Assembly (NCBI RefSeq): GCF_009759665.1
Contig: NZ_WQNE01000008.1
Location: 149,123-213,122, forward strand
DNA length: 64,000 nucleotides
Direction: 5' to 3'
DNA from: Bradyrhizobium cajani
Lineage (GTDB): Bacteria > Pseudomonadota > Alphaproteobacteria > Rhizobiales > Xanthobacteraceae
Part shown: in pieces, positions 25,023 through 33,124 of the stretch
How the letters are laid out: each line of letters begins with the position of its first letter
Position numbering within the stretch: the stretch's first letter is position 1
Program-made: the position numbers and the translations under genes
The notes under the pieces: model-generated
Databases searched by the model: none
What the model saw: the letters and a program-made list of their open reading frames with translations, nothing else
What the model was told of the DNA's origin: nothing

Positions 25023-25376
25023 CGAAATCCCTCCCAAGACAGGATGTGTAAACCGTCGGCAGGAACGACGGTTCACGCTGGCTGCTCTCCTACTTCGGTT
25101 TTCTATGCACAGCTTTCGAGTTGGTCTGCGCTGGTGGAAACGAGCGTTGACGACGCGCTGCGCTACCAGCGTCAATGCACCTGTCTTTCTGCCGCTAAAT
25201 TACATCTTTGTCGCAAGTGCTGGAAGATCCAAAATGCCCGCTCGGGGTCATCTTCGACGGCTTCAGCGGTGATTGTCGGCTGGCTGATGTCCGCTTCTTC
25301 CCCGTAAGCGTCCAACCGGGGCCTGCCCGGAATCGTTGCGTTTGGCCAGACCCCTGTGATTCAAGGGGCTCGAATC
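25023..25376. other. Non-coding gap upstream of the transposase fragment
   Basis: About 350 nt with only short frames lacking family resemblance or steady codon use. Base composition drops in GC relative to neighbours, fitting a junction with mobile-element debris. A CCCCT...AGGGG hairpin (25351-25367) lies immediately before the transposase fragment and could belong to the element's end. Confidence 0.4.
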
Positions 25377-25535
25377 ATGCGCTACGAACTTGCCGATTAT
25401 GAATGGATTGCCATCAAGGCCATGCTGCCGAACAAGCCGCGTGGCGTTCCTCGGGTTAACGACCGTCGTGTCCTCAATGGCATCTTCTGGGTCTTGCGCT
25501 CTGGAGCACCTTGGCGTGATCTGCCCGAGACGTTT
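25377..25535 (+). pseudogene. IS5-family transposase fragment (N-terminus only)
   Basis: The first 53 codons match the N-terminal helix-turn-helix region (DUF4096 type) of IS5-family transposases: MRYELADYEWIAIKAMLPNK, then VNDRRVLNGIFWVLRSGAPW and RDLPETF. After Phe53 the frame continues to 25667 with residues unlike any transposase, so the DDE catalytic domain is gone. This is a deletion remnant of an insertion sequence. Terminal inverted repeats were not found. Confidence 0.8.
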
Positions 25536-25736
25536 GATGGAAGCTTGCCCGTCATCAGGTCTGACGGCCCGCGAGGAAGTCTCTTGGCGCGCCGTCACCG
25601 TGTATTAGGGGGCAGGCAACGTCCTAGCCATTCCCCATCTGACCGCGAGGTGCCTTCTCGAAAATAAAGGGGAACCGCGAACGTCGGGAAAGGTGGCGCG
25701 TTTAGCGGGAATGGGGCAGCGCACTGGAGAAGAAGC

Positions 25737-26054
25737 ATGCGAACCGCAACTCTCGCGATGATTGTCGTTGCCGGAAGCGTCATTGCCTTCCAAGCAACGG
25801 CGCAACAGCAAAAGGCTGCACCTAGCGAGCAAAACAAGGAGGAGATGCACCGCGATGTGGACAGAGGGCTCAAGGCTAACGAGCCCAACGAGCAAATGCA
25901 GCGCGACGCGGACAAGGGGGCCAAGACACGCAATTCAGGAGCGTCCGGGTACGTGGCCGATCAAGACAAGCCGGGCGCGTCTGCGCATCCTCCGGGCCGA
26001 CCGGAGAGTGAGCAGACGACGGGTTCGGGTCGTCAACCCGGCGCATCGAAATAG
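25737..26054 (+). CDS. Small exported hydrophilic protein
   Basis: Protein of 105 residues with a Sec signal peptide (MRTATLAMIVVAGSVIAFQA, cut near TAQQ) and a mature part that is charged, Gln/Asp/Lys-rich and probably disordered. It contains two related repeats, EEMHRDVDRGLKANEPN and EQMQRDADKGAKTRN. GGAGAAG is upstream of the ATG. The repeat-like acidic/basic pattern recalls small periplasmic stress proteins, but I cannot name a family. Confidence 0.6.
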   Translation: MRTATLAMIVVAGSVIAFQATAQQQKAAPSEQNKEEMHRDVDRGLKANEPNEQMQRDADKGAKTRNSGASGYVADQDKPGASAHPPGRPESEQTTGSGRQPGASK

Positions 26055-26508
26055 AGCCGGTCGCATCGTCCATCAGGACGGCACTCCGGAAAATCCGAGT
26101 TACACCGGTTGCCCCATCGCATCCCGGACGGCGCTCATGCATGCTGATCGGCCTGGGCCGGCGGAAGCCTTGGCCGGTCCAGCAACTGGGCCTCAGCTTC
26201 TCAAGCATGGGGCCAACTTTTTGGAGATCATCCGCAGAAGGAACGCTTCGAAAGGAGTGCCCCTTTCGCGCCATCATCATTCACAGTTCACGGGCGTACA
26301 GTTCATTGGCCTTCGGGCTCAAGCTGCCCCGCCCCCCGCCCGGAGTGCAGGCGGCCTCGCCAAGTGCAACAGCGTTGGCGGGGCCGCTGCCGCACCCGCG
26401 CGCAGCCGGCCAGGCGAGGACCGAATTGGCGCTTTGGGCTAAATTGGCCCGACGGTCCCGCCCTTTCGCAGCTCCTGCCCGCGCGGAGCCGGATCCGGTG
26501 AGGAAAAC
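26055..26508. other. Long gap without a recognised gene
   Basis: About 450 nt between the exported protein and a small membrane protein. Frames run through it on both strands, but none has a family signature, good start signal or consistent third-position G/C preference. GC-rich Pro/Ala-coding stretches at 26320-26420 make chance open frames likely. It may be mobile-element debris continuing from the IS5 fragment. Confidence 0.4.
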
Positions 26509-26784
26509 ATGACCATTGTCCTCTATGCCGCCGCCGGCCTCCTCATGGCCGTCGGGAGCCTCTATTTCGCCTGGCGCAGCAGGGACTTTCGCAAATTCCT
26601 GGCAGGCGCATTCTTCGTATCATCTGGCATCTTGTTCTATATCTATCTCGCCGATGTTTCGGTGCCTCTGTTGGGGACAGAGCTTGTCGCGACACCGCGG
26701 GTCAGCGGCGGCCGTTCCGTCGTCCATTTCATTCTCTTCCTGGTCTGCCTCTATTTTGGCTTCGTCAGGCGGCCGGAGAGCTAG
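26509..26784 (+). CDS. Small membrane protein (91 aa)
   Basis: Three probable transmembrane segments (VLYAAAGLLMAVGSLYFAW; LAGAFFVSSGILFYIYLA; VHFILFLVCLYFGFV) joined by short charged loops (RSRDFRKF). GTGAGGA lies upstream of the ATG. The gene is convergent with the cyclase gene, whose stop is 25 nt away. No function can be assigned. Confidence 0.7.
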   Translation: MTIVLYAAAGLLMAVGSLYFAWRSRDFRKFLAGAFFVSSGILFYIYLADVSVPLLGTELVATPRVSGGRSVVHFILFLVCLYFGFVRRPES

Positions 26785-26809
26785 AACACACGTGAATGCC
26801 TGGTATTTG

Positions 26810-27844
26810 CTACCGAGCGTCAGCTTGTGCGACGCGGCGCTCGACGGCGTACACATCGATTGGCGCCCGGCGTCCGCGCAGCGGCGTTGGTCCCAATGCT
26901 TCGACCACGAGGTCGGCGGCAGGACTCGCCAAGCGTAACAGGTCGGCTGAAACAAGCAGGGGTCGATCCACCTCCTTGCAATGCTCCTGCAGCCGCGCCG
27001 CGACATTCACGGTGTCGCCAAAATAGGCAACCTGTCGGCGTGAATCGCCGCATTCGCTGATCGCCACCGAACCGGCATGCATTCCTCCGCGAAAACGTGG
27101 CAGCAGGCCGAATTCGCGAAGATACAGATCGCCACGAGCGGCAATCCTGTCCTGGATGGCGAAGAAGCAACCGATATAGCGCCGCGACGACGGTCTCGCA
27201 GTCACCCGCCATGTTACGATGACCTCGTCCCCGACATAGGCGTGCACCTCGCCGCCATGAGCGAGGATGATCTCGTCTATGTCGAAAAAAACGCGGGTGA
27301 GAAGCTCCTGTATTCGCAACTCCCCCATCGACTCGGCGAGGGACGTCGAGCCTACAAGATCGAGAAACAATAGCGCGCGCTGCTCGCGCACCGGTCGGCG
27401 ATATCGGCCAAGAACGACGCTGAGGAGAACACGGCCGCCAATGAGCCGTATCAGCTCGTAGGCCGAGCTGATCAGCATGGACATCACAAAAGCGAGACCG
27501 ACGATGCGAGGCAAGCCGGCCGCGAGCCAATTGGTGTCGATCCAGCGTCCATAGAGTGCGACTTGCAGCCCAATCGCAACCGCCGTGACCACGACGGCCA
27601 TGACGACAGATTTGACGAGGAGTTCGCCGACGAGCGGCCATTTCGTCACCCACGCGCTGCTGCGCGAGGTGAAATAGAGATGAACCACCCAACCCGAGAG
27701 TGCGACACCCGTGCCATGCAGGCCGCTTCGCAGGTAGTTCGCAAGCGTAGCTTCGCTCGGGTCGTCGACAACGTAACGATAGAGGCTGCCCGCGAGCAAT
27801 CCTATTCCAGCCAATACGATCGTAGGCGCCAACGATCGCCGCAT
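26810..27844 (-). CDS. Membrane-anchored class III adenylate/guanylate cyclase
   Basis: Protein of 344 residues with about four N-terminal membrane helices (from [16 protein letters not shown] to residue about 140) followed by a class III cyclase catalytic domain. Metal-binding Asp residues lie in [14 protein letters not shown] and [12 protein letters not shown], and the transition-state motif is [12 protein letters not shown]. It would make cAMP or cGMP in response to a membrane or environmental cue. The start at 27844 (MRRSLAP) is chosen because a GGAGGGG-type site precedes it; a 14-residue upstream extension is unlikely. Confidence 0.9.
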   Translation of the reverse strand: MRRSLAPTIVLAGIGLLAGSLYRYVVDDPSEATLANYLRSGLHGTGVALSGWVVHLYFTSRSSAWVTKWPLVGELLVKSVVMAVVVTAVAIGLQVALYGRWIDTNWLAAGLPRIVGLAFVMSMLISSAYELIRLIGGRVLLSVVLGRYRRPVREQRALLFLDLVGSTSLAESMGELRIQELLTRVFFDIDEIILAHGGEVHAYVGDEVIVTWRVTARPSSRRYIGCFFAIQDRIAARGDLYLREFGLLPRFRGGMHAGSVAISECGDSRRQVAYFGDTVNVAARLQEHCKEVDRPLLVSADLLRLASPAADLVVEALGPTPLRGRRAPIDVYAVERRVAQADAR

Positions 27845-27938
27845 GTCCCCTCCACAACCAGCGGAGCAGAATAAGCAACACGGCACTTCGCGCCGTGCAG
27901 CCTATACCAATCCGAGCCTCAAAGCAGGAGTATACGCC

Positions 27939-29126
27939 CTAGATGACGCCATCCTTCCGAAGCGCCGCGATCGCGGCGTTGTCGTAACCGAGCTCGGCGA
28001 GGACGAGGTCGGTATGCTCGCCGAGCGTCGGCGGACGGGCTGCGATCTTGCCCGGCGTTTCCGACAGGCGGACGGCGGCGCGCGTCACCGGTGCCGGCTT
28101 CGGCAAGCCGGGATAGTCGACGTCCTGCATGAAGCCGGCGGCGCGGATGTGCGGATGATCCAGCGCCTGCTGCGGGCTCAGCACGGGCCCGGTCGGAATC
28201 ATCGCGCTTCCGAGCGTGTCGACGGCCTCCTGCGTGGTGCGCTCGGCGCACCAGCGCGCCATCCGCGCGCTGATGATGGCGCCGCTGTTGCCGCGGCTGA
28301 TGTCGTCGGCGAAGCGCGGATCGTTCAGCCACTGCTGCTCCTCGCCCATCAGCCTCGCCCATCGCTTGAACAGCGGCTGGCCCGTGACCTGGCACAGCAC
28401 CCAGCCGTCCTTCGTGCGATAGATGTCGGCCGGCGCGGCGGTCTGGCCGAGATTGCCTGATGGCACGCGATTGACGTTGATGACGGCCTGCTCGATCAGC
28501 GTGGCATTGGTGAAGGACAAGGCGGTTGCCAGCAGCGCACCCTCGACGATCTGTCCGCGCCCGGACTTGCCGCGCTCGATCAGCGCAGCGAGTGTTCCGA
28601 ACGCGCAATGCAGCGCGGTGCCGAAATCGACCCAGTTCACCGCGGCCCGATAAGGCGGATCGCCTGCGCCGGTCATGTAGACCGAGCCCGACATGACCTG
28701 CCCGACACCGTCGAAGCCGACCCGGTCGGACCAGGGCCCCGGCCCGCCGAACGCGGTGGCCGTGGTCAGGATGATGTCGGCCTTGATCGCCTTGAGCGCG
28801 TCGTAGTCGAGCTTCATCGCGCGCAGGGTCTGCGGCGGCAGATTGGCGACGACCACGTCGGCGGTCGCAACCAGGCGGCGCATCACCTCCTGCCCCTCCG
28901 GCTTCATCGGATCGAGCGTGATGCACTTCTTGTTGCGGTTGATCTGGAGAAACAGCGCGCCTTCGCCGCCTTCGCCGACCGGCGCCACGAAGCGATCCTC
29001 GCTGCCGTCGCGCTTCTCCACGCGGATGACCTCGGCGCCGAACTCGGCCAGCAAGGTCGCGCAATAGGGCCCTGCGATATAGCGCCCGAAGTCGAGCACG
29101 CGCACGCCCTCCAGAACTCCTCCCAT
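27939..29126 (-). CDS. CaiB/BaiF-family (class III) CoA transferase
   Basis: Cytoplasmic 395-residue enzyme that moves CoA between carboxylic acids. Family elements are VLDFGRYIAGPYCATLLAEF, GAEVIRVEKRDG, NRNKKCITLDPMKPEG, a probable catalytic Asp in NWVDFGTALHCAFG, and GRGQIVEGALL. GGGAAGGGA lies before the ATG at 29126; the frame runs 16 codons further upstream without a better site. It is a single gene with no adjacent dehydrogenase on its strand, so the acyl substrate is unknown. Confidence 0.92.
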   Translation of the reverse strand: MGGVLEGVRVLDFGRYIAGPYCATLLAEFGAEVIRVEKRDGSEDRFVAPVGEGGEGALFLQINRNKKCITLDPMKPEGQEVMRRLVATADVVVANLPPQTLRAMKLDYDALKAIKADIILTTATAFGGPGPWSDRVGFDGVGQVMSGSVYMTGAGDPPYRAAVNWVDFGTALHCAFGTLAALIERGKSGRGQIVEGALLATALSFTNATLIEQAVINVNRVPSGNLGQTAAPADIYRTKDGWVLCQVTGQPLFKRWARLMGEEQQWLNDPRFADDISRGNSGAIISARMARWCAERTTQEAVDTLGSAMIPTGPVLSPQQALDHPHIRAAGFMQDVDYPGLPKPAPVTRAAVRLSETPGKIAARPPTLGEHTDLVLAELGYDNAAIAALRKDGVI

Positions 29127-29255
29127 CGATCCCTTCCCTCGTGTTTTGCACAGCTTACAGGGACTGGCCATCACGGCAAGGCGGGCAACGGGAATGCTGC
29201 CCTACCCGCAAGATGTGATCGGCCGGCAGTTTCGGGGCGCGGAAATTCTGCTCTG

Positions 29256-29355
29256 GAGCTTCGGTTCTGAATGAATCAGGACCGAAGCTCCGGTCTCCTG
29301 TTTTGACGCGTTTTCTTCACGCGAAGCGGTATCCACTTCGCTCGAAAACGCTCTA
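29256..29355. repeat. Double hairpin repeat (GAGCTTCGGT / GCGTTTTC family)
   Basis: Two inverted repeats lie in tandem: GAGCTTCGGT (29256-29265) with ACCGAAGCTC (29281-29290), and GCGTTTTC (29308-29315) with GAAAACGC (29344-29351). Related modular repeats with a TTTTC/GAAAA half are scattered through Bradyrhizobium intergenic DNA; the repeat at 52735-52834 has the same two-hairpin plan. It ends only a few bases before the VOC gene region. Confidence 0.75.
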
Positions 29356-29390
29356 GTATGGACACCTCCGTCCCCAGCCAGAGCACATCC

Positions 29391-30278
29391 ATGCCGCAAC
29401 AATTCGATCGATCCGCAGAAGATCTCGGCAACGCGATCCATCTCGAGCACGTCAACATCCAGGTTCCGGACCAGCGGCTCGCAACCCTGTTCTACGTCGC
29501 AGGACTTGGGCTCACCCGCGATCCCTACCTGATGGTGTCCGACACCAACATGTGGATCAATGCCGGCAAGAGCCAGTTTCATTTGCCGAGCGGCCGGCCG
29601 CAGGTGCTGCGCGGCCATGTCGGGCTGGTGATCGCGGGGCGCGAGGCGCTGCTGGCGCGATTGGCGTCGGTCGCCAAGACGCTCGAGGACACGGCGTTCG
29701 CGTTCGCCGAGCGCAACGACCATGTCGAGGCGATTTGTCCGTGGGGCAATCGCCTGCGCTGTTACGAGCCGGACGCCGCGCGCTTCGGGCGCATCGCGCT
29801 CGGCATCCCCTATGTCGAGTTCGACGTGCCGGCGGGATCCGCAGCCGGCATCTGCGCCTTCTATCCCGAGATCATGGGAATGCCGGCGGAATTGCGCAAC
29901 GGCGGCGGCAGGGTTGCCGCCGTGAAGACCGGCCGCGGCCAGCACCTGCTGTTCCGCGAGACCAATCGTCCCCAGGGCGACTATGACGGCCACCATGTGC
30001 AGATGTACATCACCGACTTCTCCGGTCCCTATCGCAAGCTGCTGGCGCGCAACCTGATCTCCCGCGAGGACAATCAGTATCAGTACCGGTTCTGCGACAT
30101 CGTCGATCCCGGCAGTTGCAGGCCGCTCTTCACGGTCGAGCACGAGGTGCGCAGCGCGACCCACCCGATGTTCATGCGGCCGATGGTCAATCGCAATCCG
30201 GCCCTGACCAACCGCAACTACGCGTTCGGCCACGATCAGGCGCACTGGGCCATGGGGCCGGATCAGTACGAGGGGTAG
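29391..30278 (+). CDS. VOC (glyoxalase-fold) family protein
   Basis: Protein of about 295 residues. The N-terminal half begins with HLEHVNIQVPDQRLATLFYV and GLGLTRDPYL, the usual first module of a vicinal-oxygen-chelate domain. A second module starts at GIPYVEFDVPAGSAAGICAF. Potential metal ligands occur among the His/Glu positions (LEHVNI; EFDVP), but not a complete classical dioxygenase set. ATG 29391 is preferred by the conserved start; ATG 29358 is the alternative and lies almost on the repeat. Function is unknown; it sits beside acyl-CoA metabolism genes on the opposite strand. Confidence 0.78.
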   Translation: MPQQFDRSAEDLGNAIHLEHVNIQVPDQRLATLFYVAGLGLTRDPYLMVSDTNMWINAGKSQFHLPSGRPQVLRGHVGLVIAGREALLARLASVAKTLEDTAFAFAERNDHVEAICPWGNRLRCYEPDAARFGRIALGIPYVEFDVPAGSAAGICAFYPEIMGMPAELRNGGGRVAAVKTGRGQHLLFRETNRPQGDYDGHHVQMYITDFSGPYRKLLARNLISREDNQYQYRFCDIVDPGSCRPLFTVEHEVRSATHPMFMRPMVNRNPALTNRNYAFGHDQAHWAMGPDQYEG

Positions 30279-30307
30279 CGCGCGGCAACACCGCGGCGTT
30301 CACGCCC

Positions 30308-31528
30308 TCAGCGCTGGTCTCGATCCCCGTCGGGCGCCGGCATCACGTAGCCGTCGCGGGTCTGCGGCAGCTTCCAGCCCAGCACCTTGCTCGCGACGAG
30401 CGTGCGCAGCACCTGGGCCGTGCCGCCGCCGATCGTGAACATGCGCACGTCGCGCGCCATGCGCTCGAGCGGGAAGTCGCGCGAATAGCCGCGGGCGCCG
30501 AACATCTGCAGCGCGTCGTTGACGATCTTGATCGCCGCCTCCGACGCGAAGATCTTCGCCTGGGCCGCCAGGGTCGGATCGGGAAACGCGCTGCCGCCGG
30601 GGCCTCGCGACGCGGCTGCCGCATGCAGCATCAGGCGCGATGCCGTGAGCTGCGTCTGCATGTCGGCGAGCATCCATTGCAGTCCCTGGAACTCGCCGAT
30701 CGGCCGTCCGAACTGCTCGCGCGTCTTGACCCAGCCAATGGCGTGCTCCAGCGCGCCCGCAGCGATCCCCATCGCGACGGTGCCCGCGCCGACACGCTGG
30801 CTGTTATAGGCATTGATGAGGTCGGCAAAGCCGCGCCGGAAGCCCGACGGAGGCAGCAGCACCATGTCCGGCGTGATCTCCAGGTCCTCGAACACGAGCT
30901 CGCCCTCGGGCATGCCGCACAGCCCCATCGTCGTTTCGCGCTTGCTCATGCGCAGCCCTTCGGCCTCGCCGCGCACGGCCAGGAAGCCGCCGATGCCGAG
31001 CTCCTCGCCGCCCTCATCGAAGACCCGCGCGAAGATCAGGTGCAGGCGCGACACGCCGGCGCCGGTGATCCAATGCTTCCGGCCGTTGAGCACGTAGCGA
31101 TTGCCGCGCTTGTCGGCCCGGGTCTTCATGCCGCTCGCGTCGCTGCCCGCGTCGGGCTCGGTGATGCAGATCGCCGGCTTGTCGCCCGCCAGGACGAGCT
31201 CGGCCGCGCGCCGGCGCTGCGCATCGGTGCCGTAGGCCATGACGGTCGAGATCGCGCCCATGTTGGCCTCGACGACGATGCGCGCCGAGACCGTGCAGGC
31301 GCGCGCCATCTCCTCGATCACCAGCACCGTGTCGAGGAAGCTCCCTCCCTGCCCGCCATATTGCTCCGGAATGGTCATGCCCATGAAGCGCTCGGCTTTC
31401 AGCGCCTCGACGACGTCCCAGGGATATTCACGCGACTGGTCGATCTCGGCGCCGCGTTTGCGCAAGAGCCCGTTCGAGAAGGCGGCGGCTCTTTCCTTCA
31501 GGGCCAATTGCCGGGATGAGAGCTCCAT
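30308..31528 (-). CDS. Acyl-CoA dehydrogenase-family protein lacking the usual catalytic Glu
   Basis: FAD flavoprotein fold of 406 residues: ICITEPDAGSDASGMKTRA (flavin/substrate loop), KHWITGAG, then the C-terminal helical bundle with QRVGAGTVAMGIAAGALEHA, REQFGRPIGEFQGLQWMLAD and QMFGARGYSRDFPLERMARD. Where most acyl-CoA dehydrogenases have the catalytic Glu in Y-E-G-T, this protein reads IGGGTAQVLR, placing Gly368 at that site. It may use another base or catalyse a different reaction, as do some desulfinase-like relatives. The ATG at 31528 lies 17 nt after the stop of the AhpD-like gene; the genes from 32892 down to here are probably one operon. Confidence 0.88.
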   Translation of the reverse strand: MELSSRQLALKERAAAFSNGLLRKRGAEIDQSREYPWDVVEALKAERFMGMTIPEQYGGQGGSFLDTVLVIEEMARACTVSARIVVEANMGAISTVMAYGTDAQRRRAAELVLAGDKPAICITEPDAGSDASGMKTRADKRGNRYVLNGRKHWITGAGVSRLHLIFARVFDEGGEELGIGGFLAVRGEAEGLRMSKRETTMGLCGMPEGELVFEDLEITPDMVLLPPSGFRRGFADLINAYNSQRVGAGTVAMGIAAGALEHAIGWVKTREQFGRPIGEFQGLQWMLADMQTQLTASRLMLHAAAASRGPGGSAFPDPTLAAQAKIFASEAAIKIVNDALQMFGARGYSRDFPLERMARDVRMFTIGGGTAQVLRTLVASKVLGWKLPQTRDGYVMPAPDGDRDQR

Positions 31529-31544
31529 GGCGTCGTTCCTTGTC

Positions 31545-32120
31545 TCAGCCGCGGCCCATGGAATAGAACTCGGCATTCGGACGCATGCTGGTCACGTTGG
31601 CGAGCCGGTTCGACAGGCCGAAGAAGGCCGAGATCGCCGCGATGTCCCAGATGTCCTCTTCGGTGAATCCATGCGCCTTCAGCGTCGCGAAGTCGCTTTC
31701 AGACACCTTTTGCGCCTCTGTCGAGACGCGAACGGCGAAGTCCAGCATCGCCTTCTGACGATCGGTGATGTCGGCCTTGCGGTAGTTGACCGCGACCTGA
31801 TCGGCAATCAGCGGGTCCTTGGCACGGATCCGCAGGATCGCGCCGTGCGCCACCACGCAATACTGGCATTGATTGAGGTTGCTGGTCGCAACCACGATCA
31901 TCTCGCGCTCGGCCTTGGTCAGGTTGCCGGGCTTGTCCATCAGCGCGTCATGATAGGCAAAGAACGCGCGGAACTCGTCCGGCCGATGCGCGAGCACGAG
32001 AAAGACATTCGGAATGAAGCCGGACTTCTCCTGCACGGCCAGGATGCGGCTGCGGATGTCGTCCGGCATATCGGCGAGATCGGGGACAGGAAAGCGGCTG
32101 ACGGCGCGTGCTTCGGTCAT
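31545..32120 (-). CDS. Peroxidase-related AhpD/carboxymuconolactone decarboxylase-like protein
   Basis: All-helical 191-residue protein with the redox pair CQYCVVAHG in the AhpD-like core, preceded by LTKAEREMIVVATSNLNQ. The N-terminal lead-in and the later AISAFFGLSNRLANVTSMRP match the peroxidase-related subfamily. It is likely a thiol peroxidase or reductase partner. It is 17 nt upstream of the acyl-CoA dehydrogenase-like gene on the same strand. Confidence 0.88.
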   Translation of the reverse strand: MTEARAVSRFPVPDLADMPDDIRSRILAVQEKSGFIPNVFLVLAHRPDEFRAFFAYHDALMDKPGNLTKAEREMIVVATSNLNQCQYCVVAHGAILRIRAKDPLIADQVAVNYRKADITDRQKAMLDFAVRVSTEAQKVSESDFATLKAHGFTEEDIWDIAAISAFFGLSNRLANVTSMRPNAEFYSMGRG

Positions 32121-32214
32121 GAGTTGGGCTCCCGGGTTATTGTTCGTTGGAGATTGGCACGATCATACGGCTTCGCCCCGGCAGCCTTCAACGACGTGCG
32201 GGACGCGCGCGGGT

Positions 32215-32892
32215 TCACGGCAGTTGGCGGACGTCCGGATGAAGCAGCGGAGCATCCTTCAGCCAGACTTTCGCGCCGTCCGCACCGCAGACGGCGCGCA
32301 GGGGCTGCCCTGCCGGCAAGCGCGCCCAGCCTTGCGGAAGCAGCGTCTGGTCGCCAATCGACAGGCTTCCGGCGAGAACGAGCATTTCGAGGCCGCGTGC
32401 GTTCTCGACCGTGACGGGACTGCCGGGCATCCAGCTCTCGAAACGCACGTTCTCGAATCCGTCGTCGAACAACTCGACCGCGCTCGCCGCTCCCAATCGC
32501 GGCGCGAGCTGACGACCTTCCGCCGGCCGTCGCACGATCTGGTCGCGATCGCCGTCCCGGAATTGCCAGAGGCGCACGAAGATCGTGCAGCCGTCCTGCG
32601 ATGCGGGGACGTGCGAGGTCCCGGGCGGATTGCGGAAATAGCTGCCGGCCGGGTAATCGCCGTGCTCGTCCTGGAAGACGCCGTCGAGAACAACGATCTC
32701 TTCGCCGCCACCATGCGTATGGCGCGGGAACGCGCTGTTCGGGGCGTAGCGCACGATCGAGGTGGCGCGCGCGACCTCGTCGCCGATGCGAAACAGCATG
32801 CGCCGGTCGACGCCGGCCGCCGGGCTTGGCGCCCACGGCAGCTGCCCGGCCTGGACGATCACGGGAACCGTAAAGTTGTCATTGATGCGCAT
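32215..32892 (-). CDS. ChrR-like double-cupin protein
   Basis: Soluble 225-residue protein with two cupin modules. The first has the metal-site pattern FPRHTHGGGEEIVVLDGVFQ followed by YPAGSYFRNPPGTSHVP, as in the C-terminal domain of the anti-sigma factor ChrR. The second is degenerate (GLEMLVLAGSLSIG). The Zn-binding anti-sigma N-terminal domain of ChrR is absent, so it is more likely an enzyme or sensor than an anti-sigma factor. Its start codon lies inside the tail of a degraded alcohol dehydrogenase gene. Confidence 0.85.
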   Translation of the reverse strand: MRINDNFTVPVIVQAGQLPWAPSPAAGVDRRMLFRIGDEVARATSIVRYAPNSAFPRHTHGGGEEIVVLDGVFQDEHGDYPAGSYFRNPPGTSHVPASQDGCTIFVRLWQFRDGDRDQIVRRPAEGRQLAPRLGAASAVELFDDGFENVRFESWMPGSPVTVENARGLEMLVLAGSLSIGDQTLLPQGWARLPAGQPLRAVCGADGAKVWLKDAPLLHPDVRQLP

Positions 32893-33101
32893 GGCTCTTC
32901 TCCGTCATGGTCAATACCATTCTGAACCTGGCCTGGCCGGACCGCATCCGTGCGACCGCCTCGGCGGCGCGCTCCAGCGGCATGGTTTCGATGCGCGGAC
33001 GTACACCCGCAAGCACGCTGAAATCGAGTGTCTTTCGTTCTTTCCGCGAGTTCGAGCGTGCCGGCCTTCGAGACCTGCGCCACGCGATGGGACCGTGTCA
33101 T
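32879..33101 (-). pseudogene. Gutted zinc-type alcohol dehydrogenase
   Basis: The ATG at 33101 begins MTRSHRVAQVSKAGTLELAE, the usual first strand of a medium-chain zinc dehydrogenase. Within a few codons it passes, out of frame, to a C-terminal segment VLAGVRPRIETMPLERAAEA then ARMRSGQARFRMVL, ending at a TGA at 32879-32881. About 280 central residues, including the catalytic and cofactor domains, are deleted. The remnant's tail overlaps the start of the cupin gene, so the cupin gene was probably translationally coupled to the intact dehydrogenase. Confidence 0.75.
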
Positions 33102-33124
33102 GTCGTCACCTCCGATGCCGGACA

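Noticed and set aside
25762..26442. 226-codon plus-strand frame overlapping the exported protein gene
   Set aside because: Composition is Arg/Pro-rich with no domain or start signal; chance frame in GC-rich DNA.
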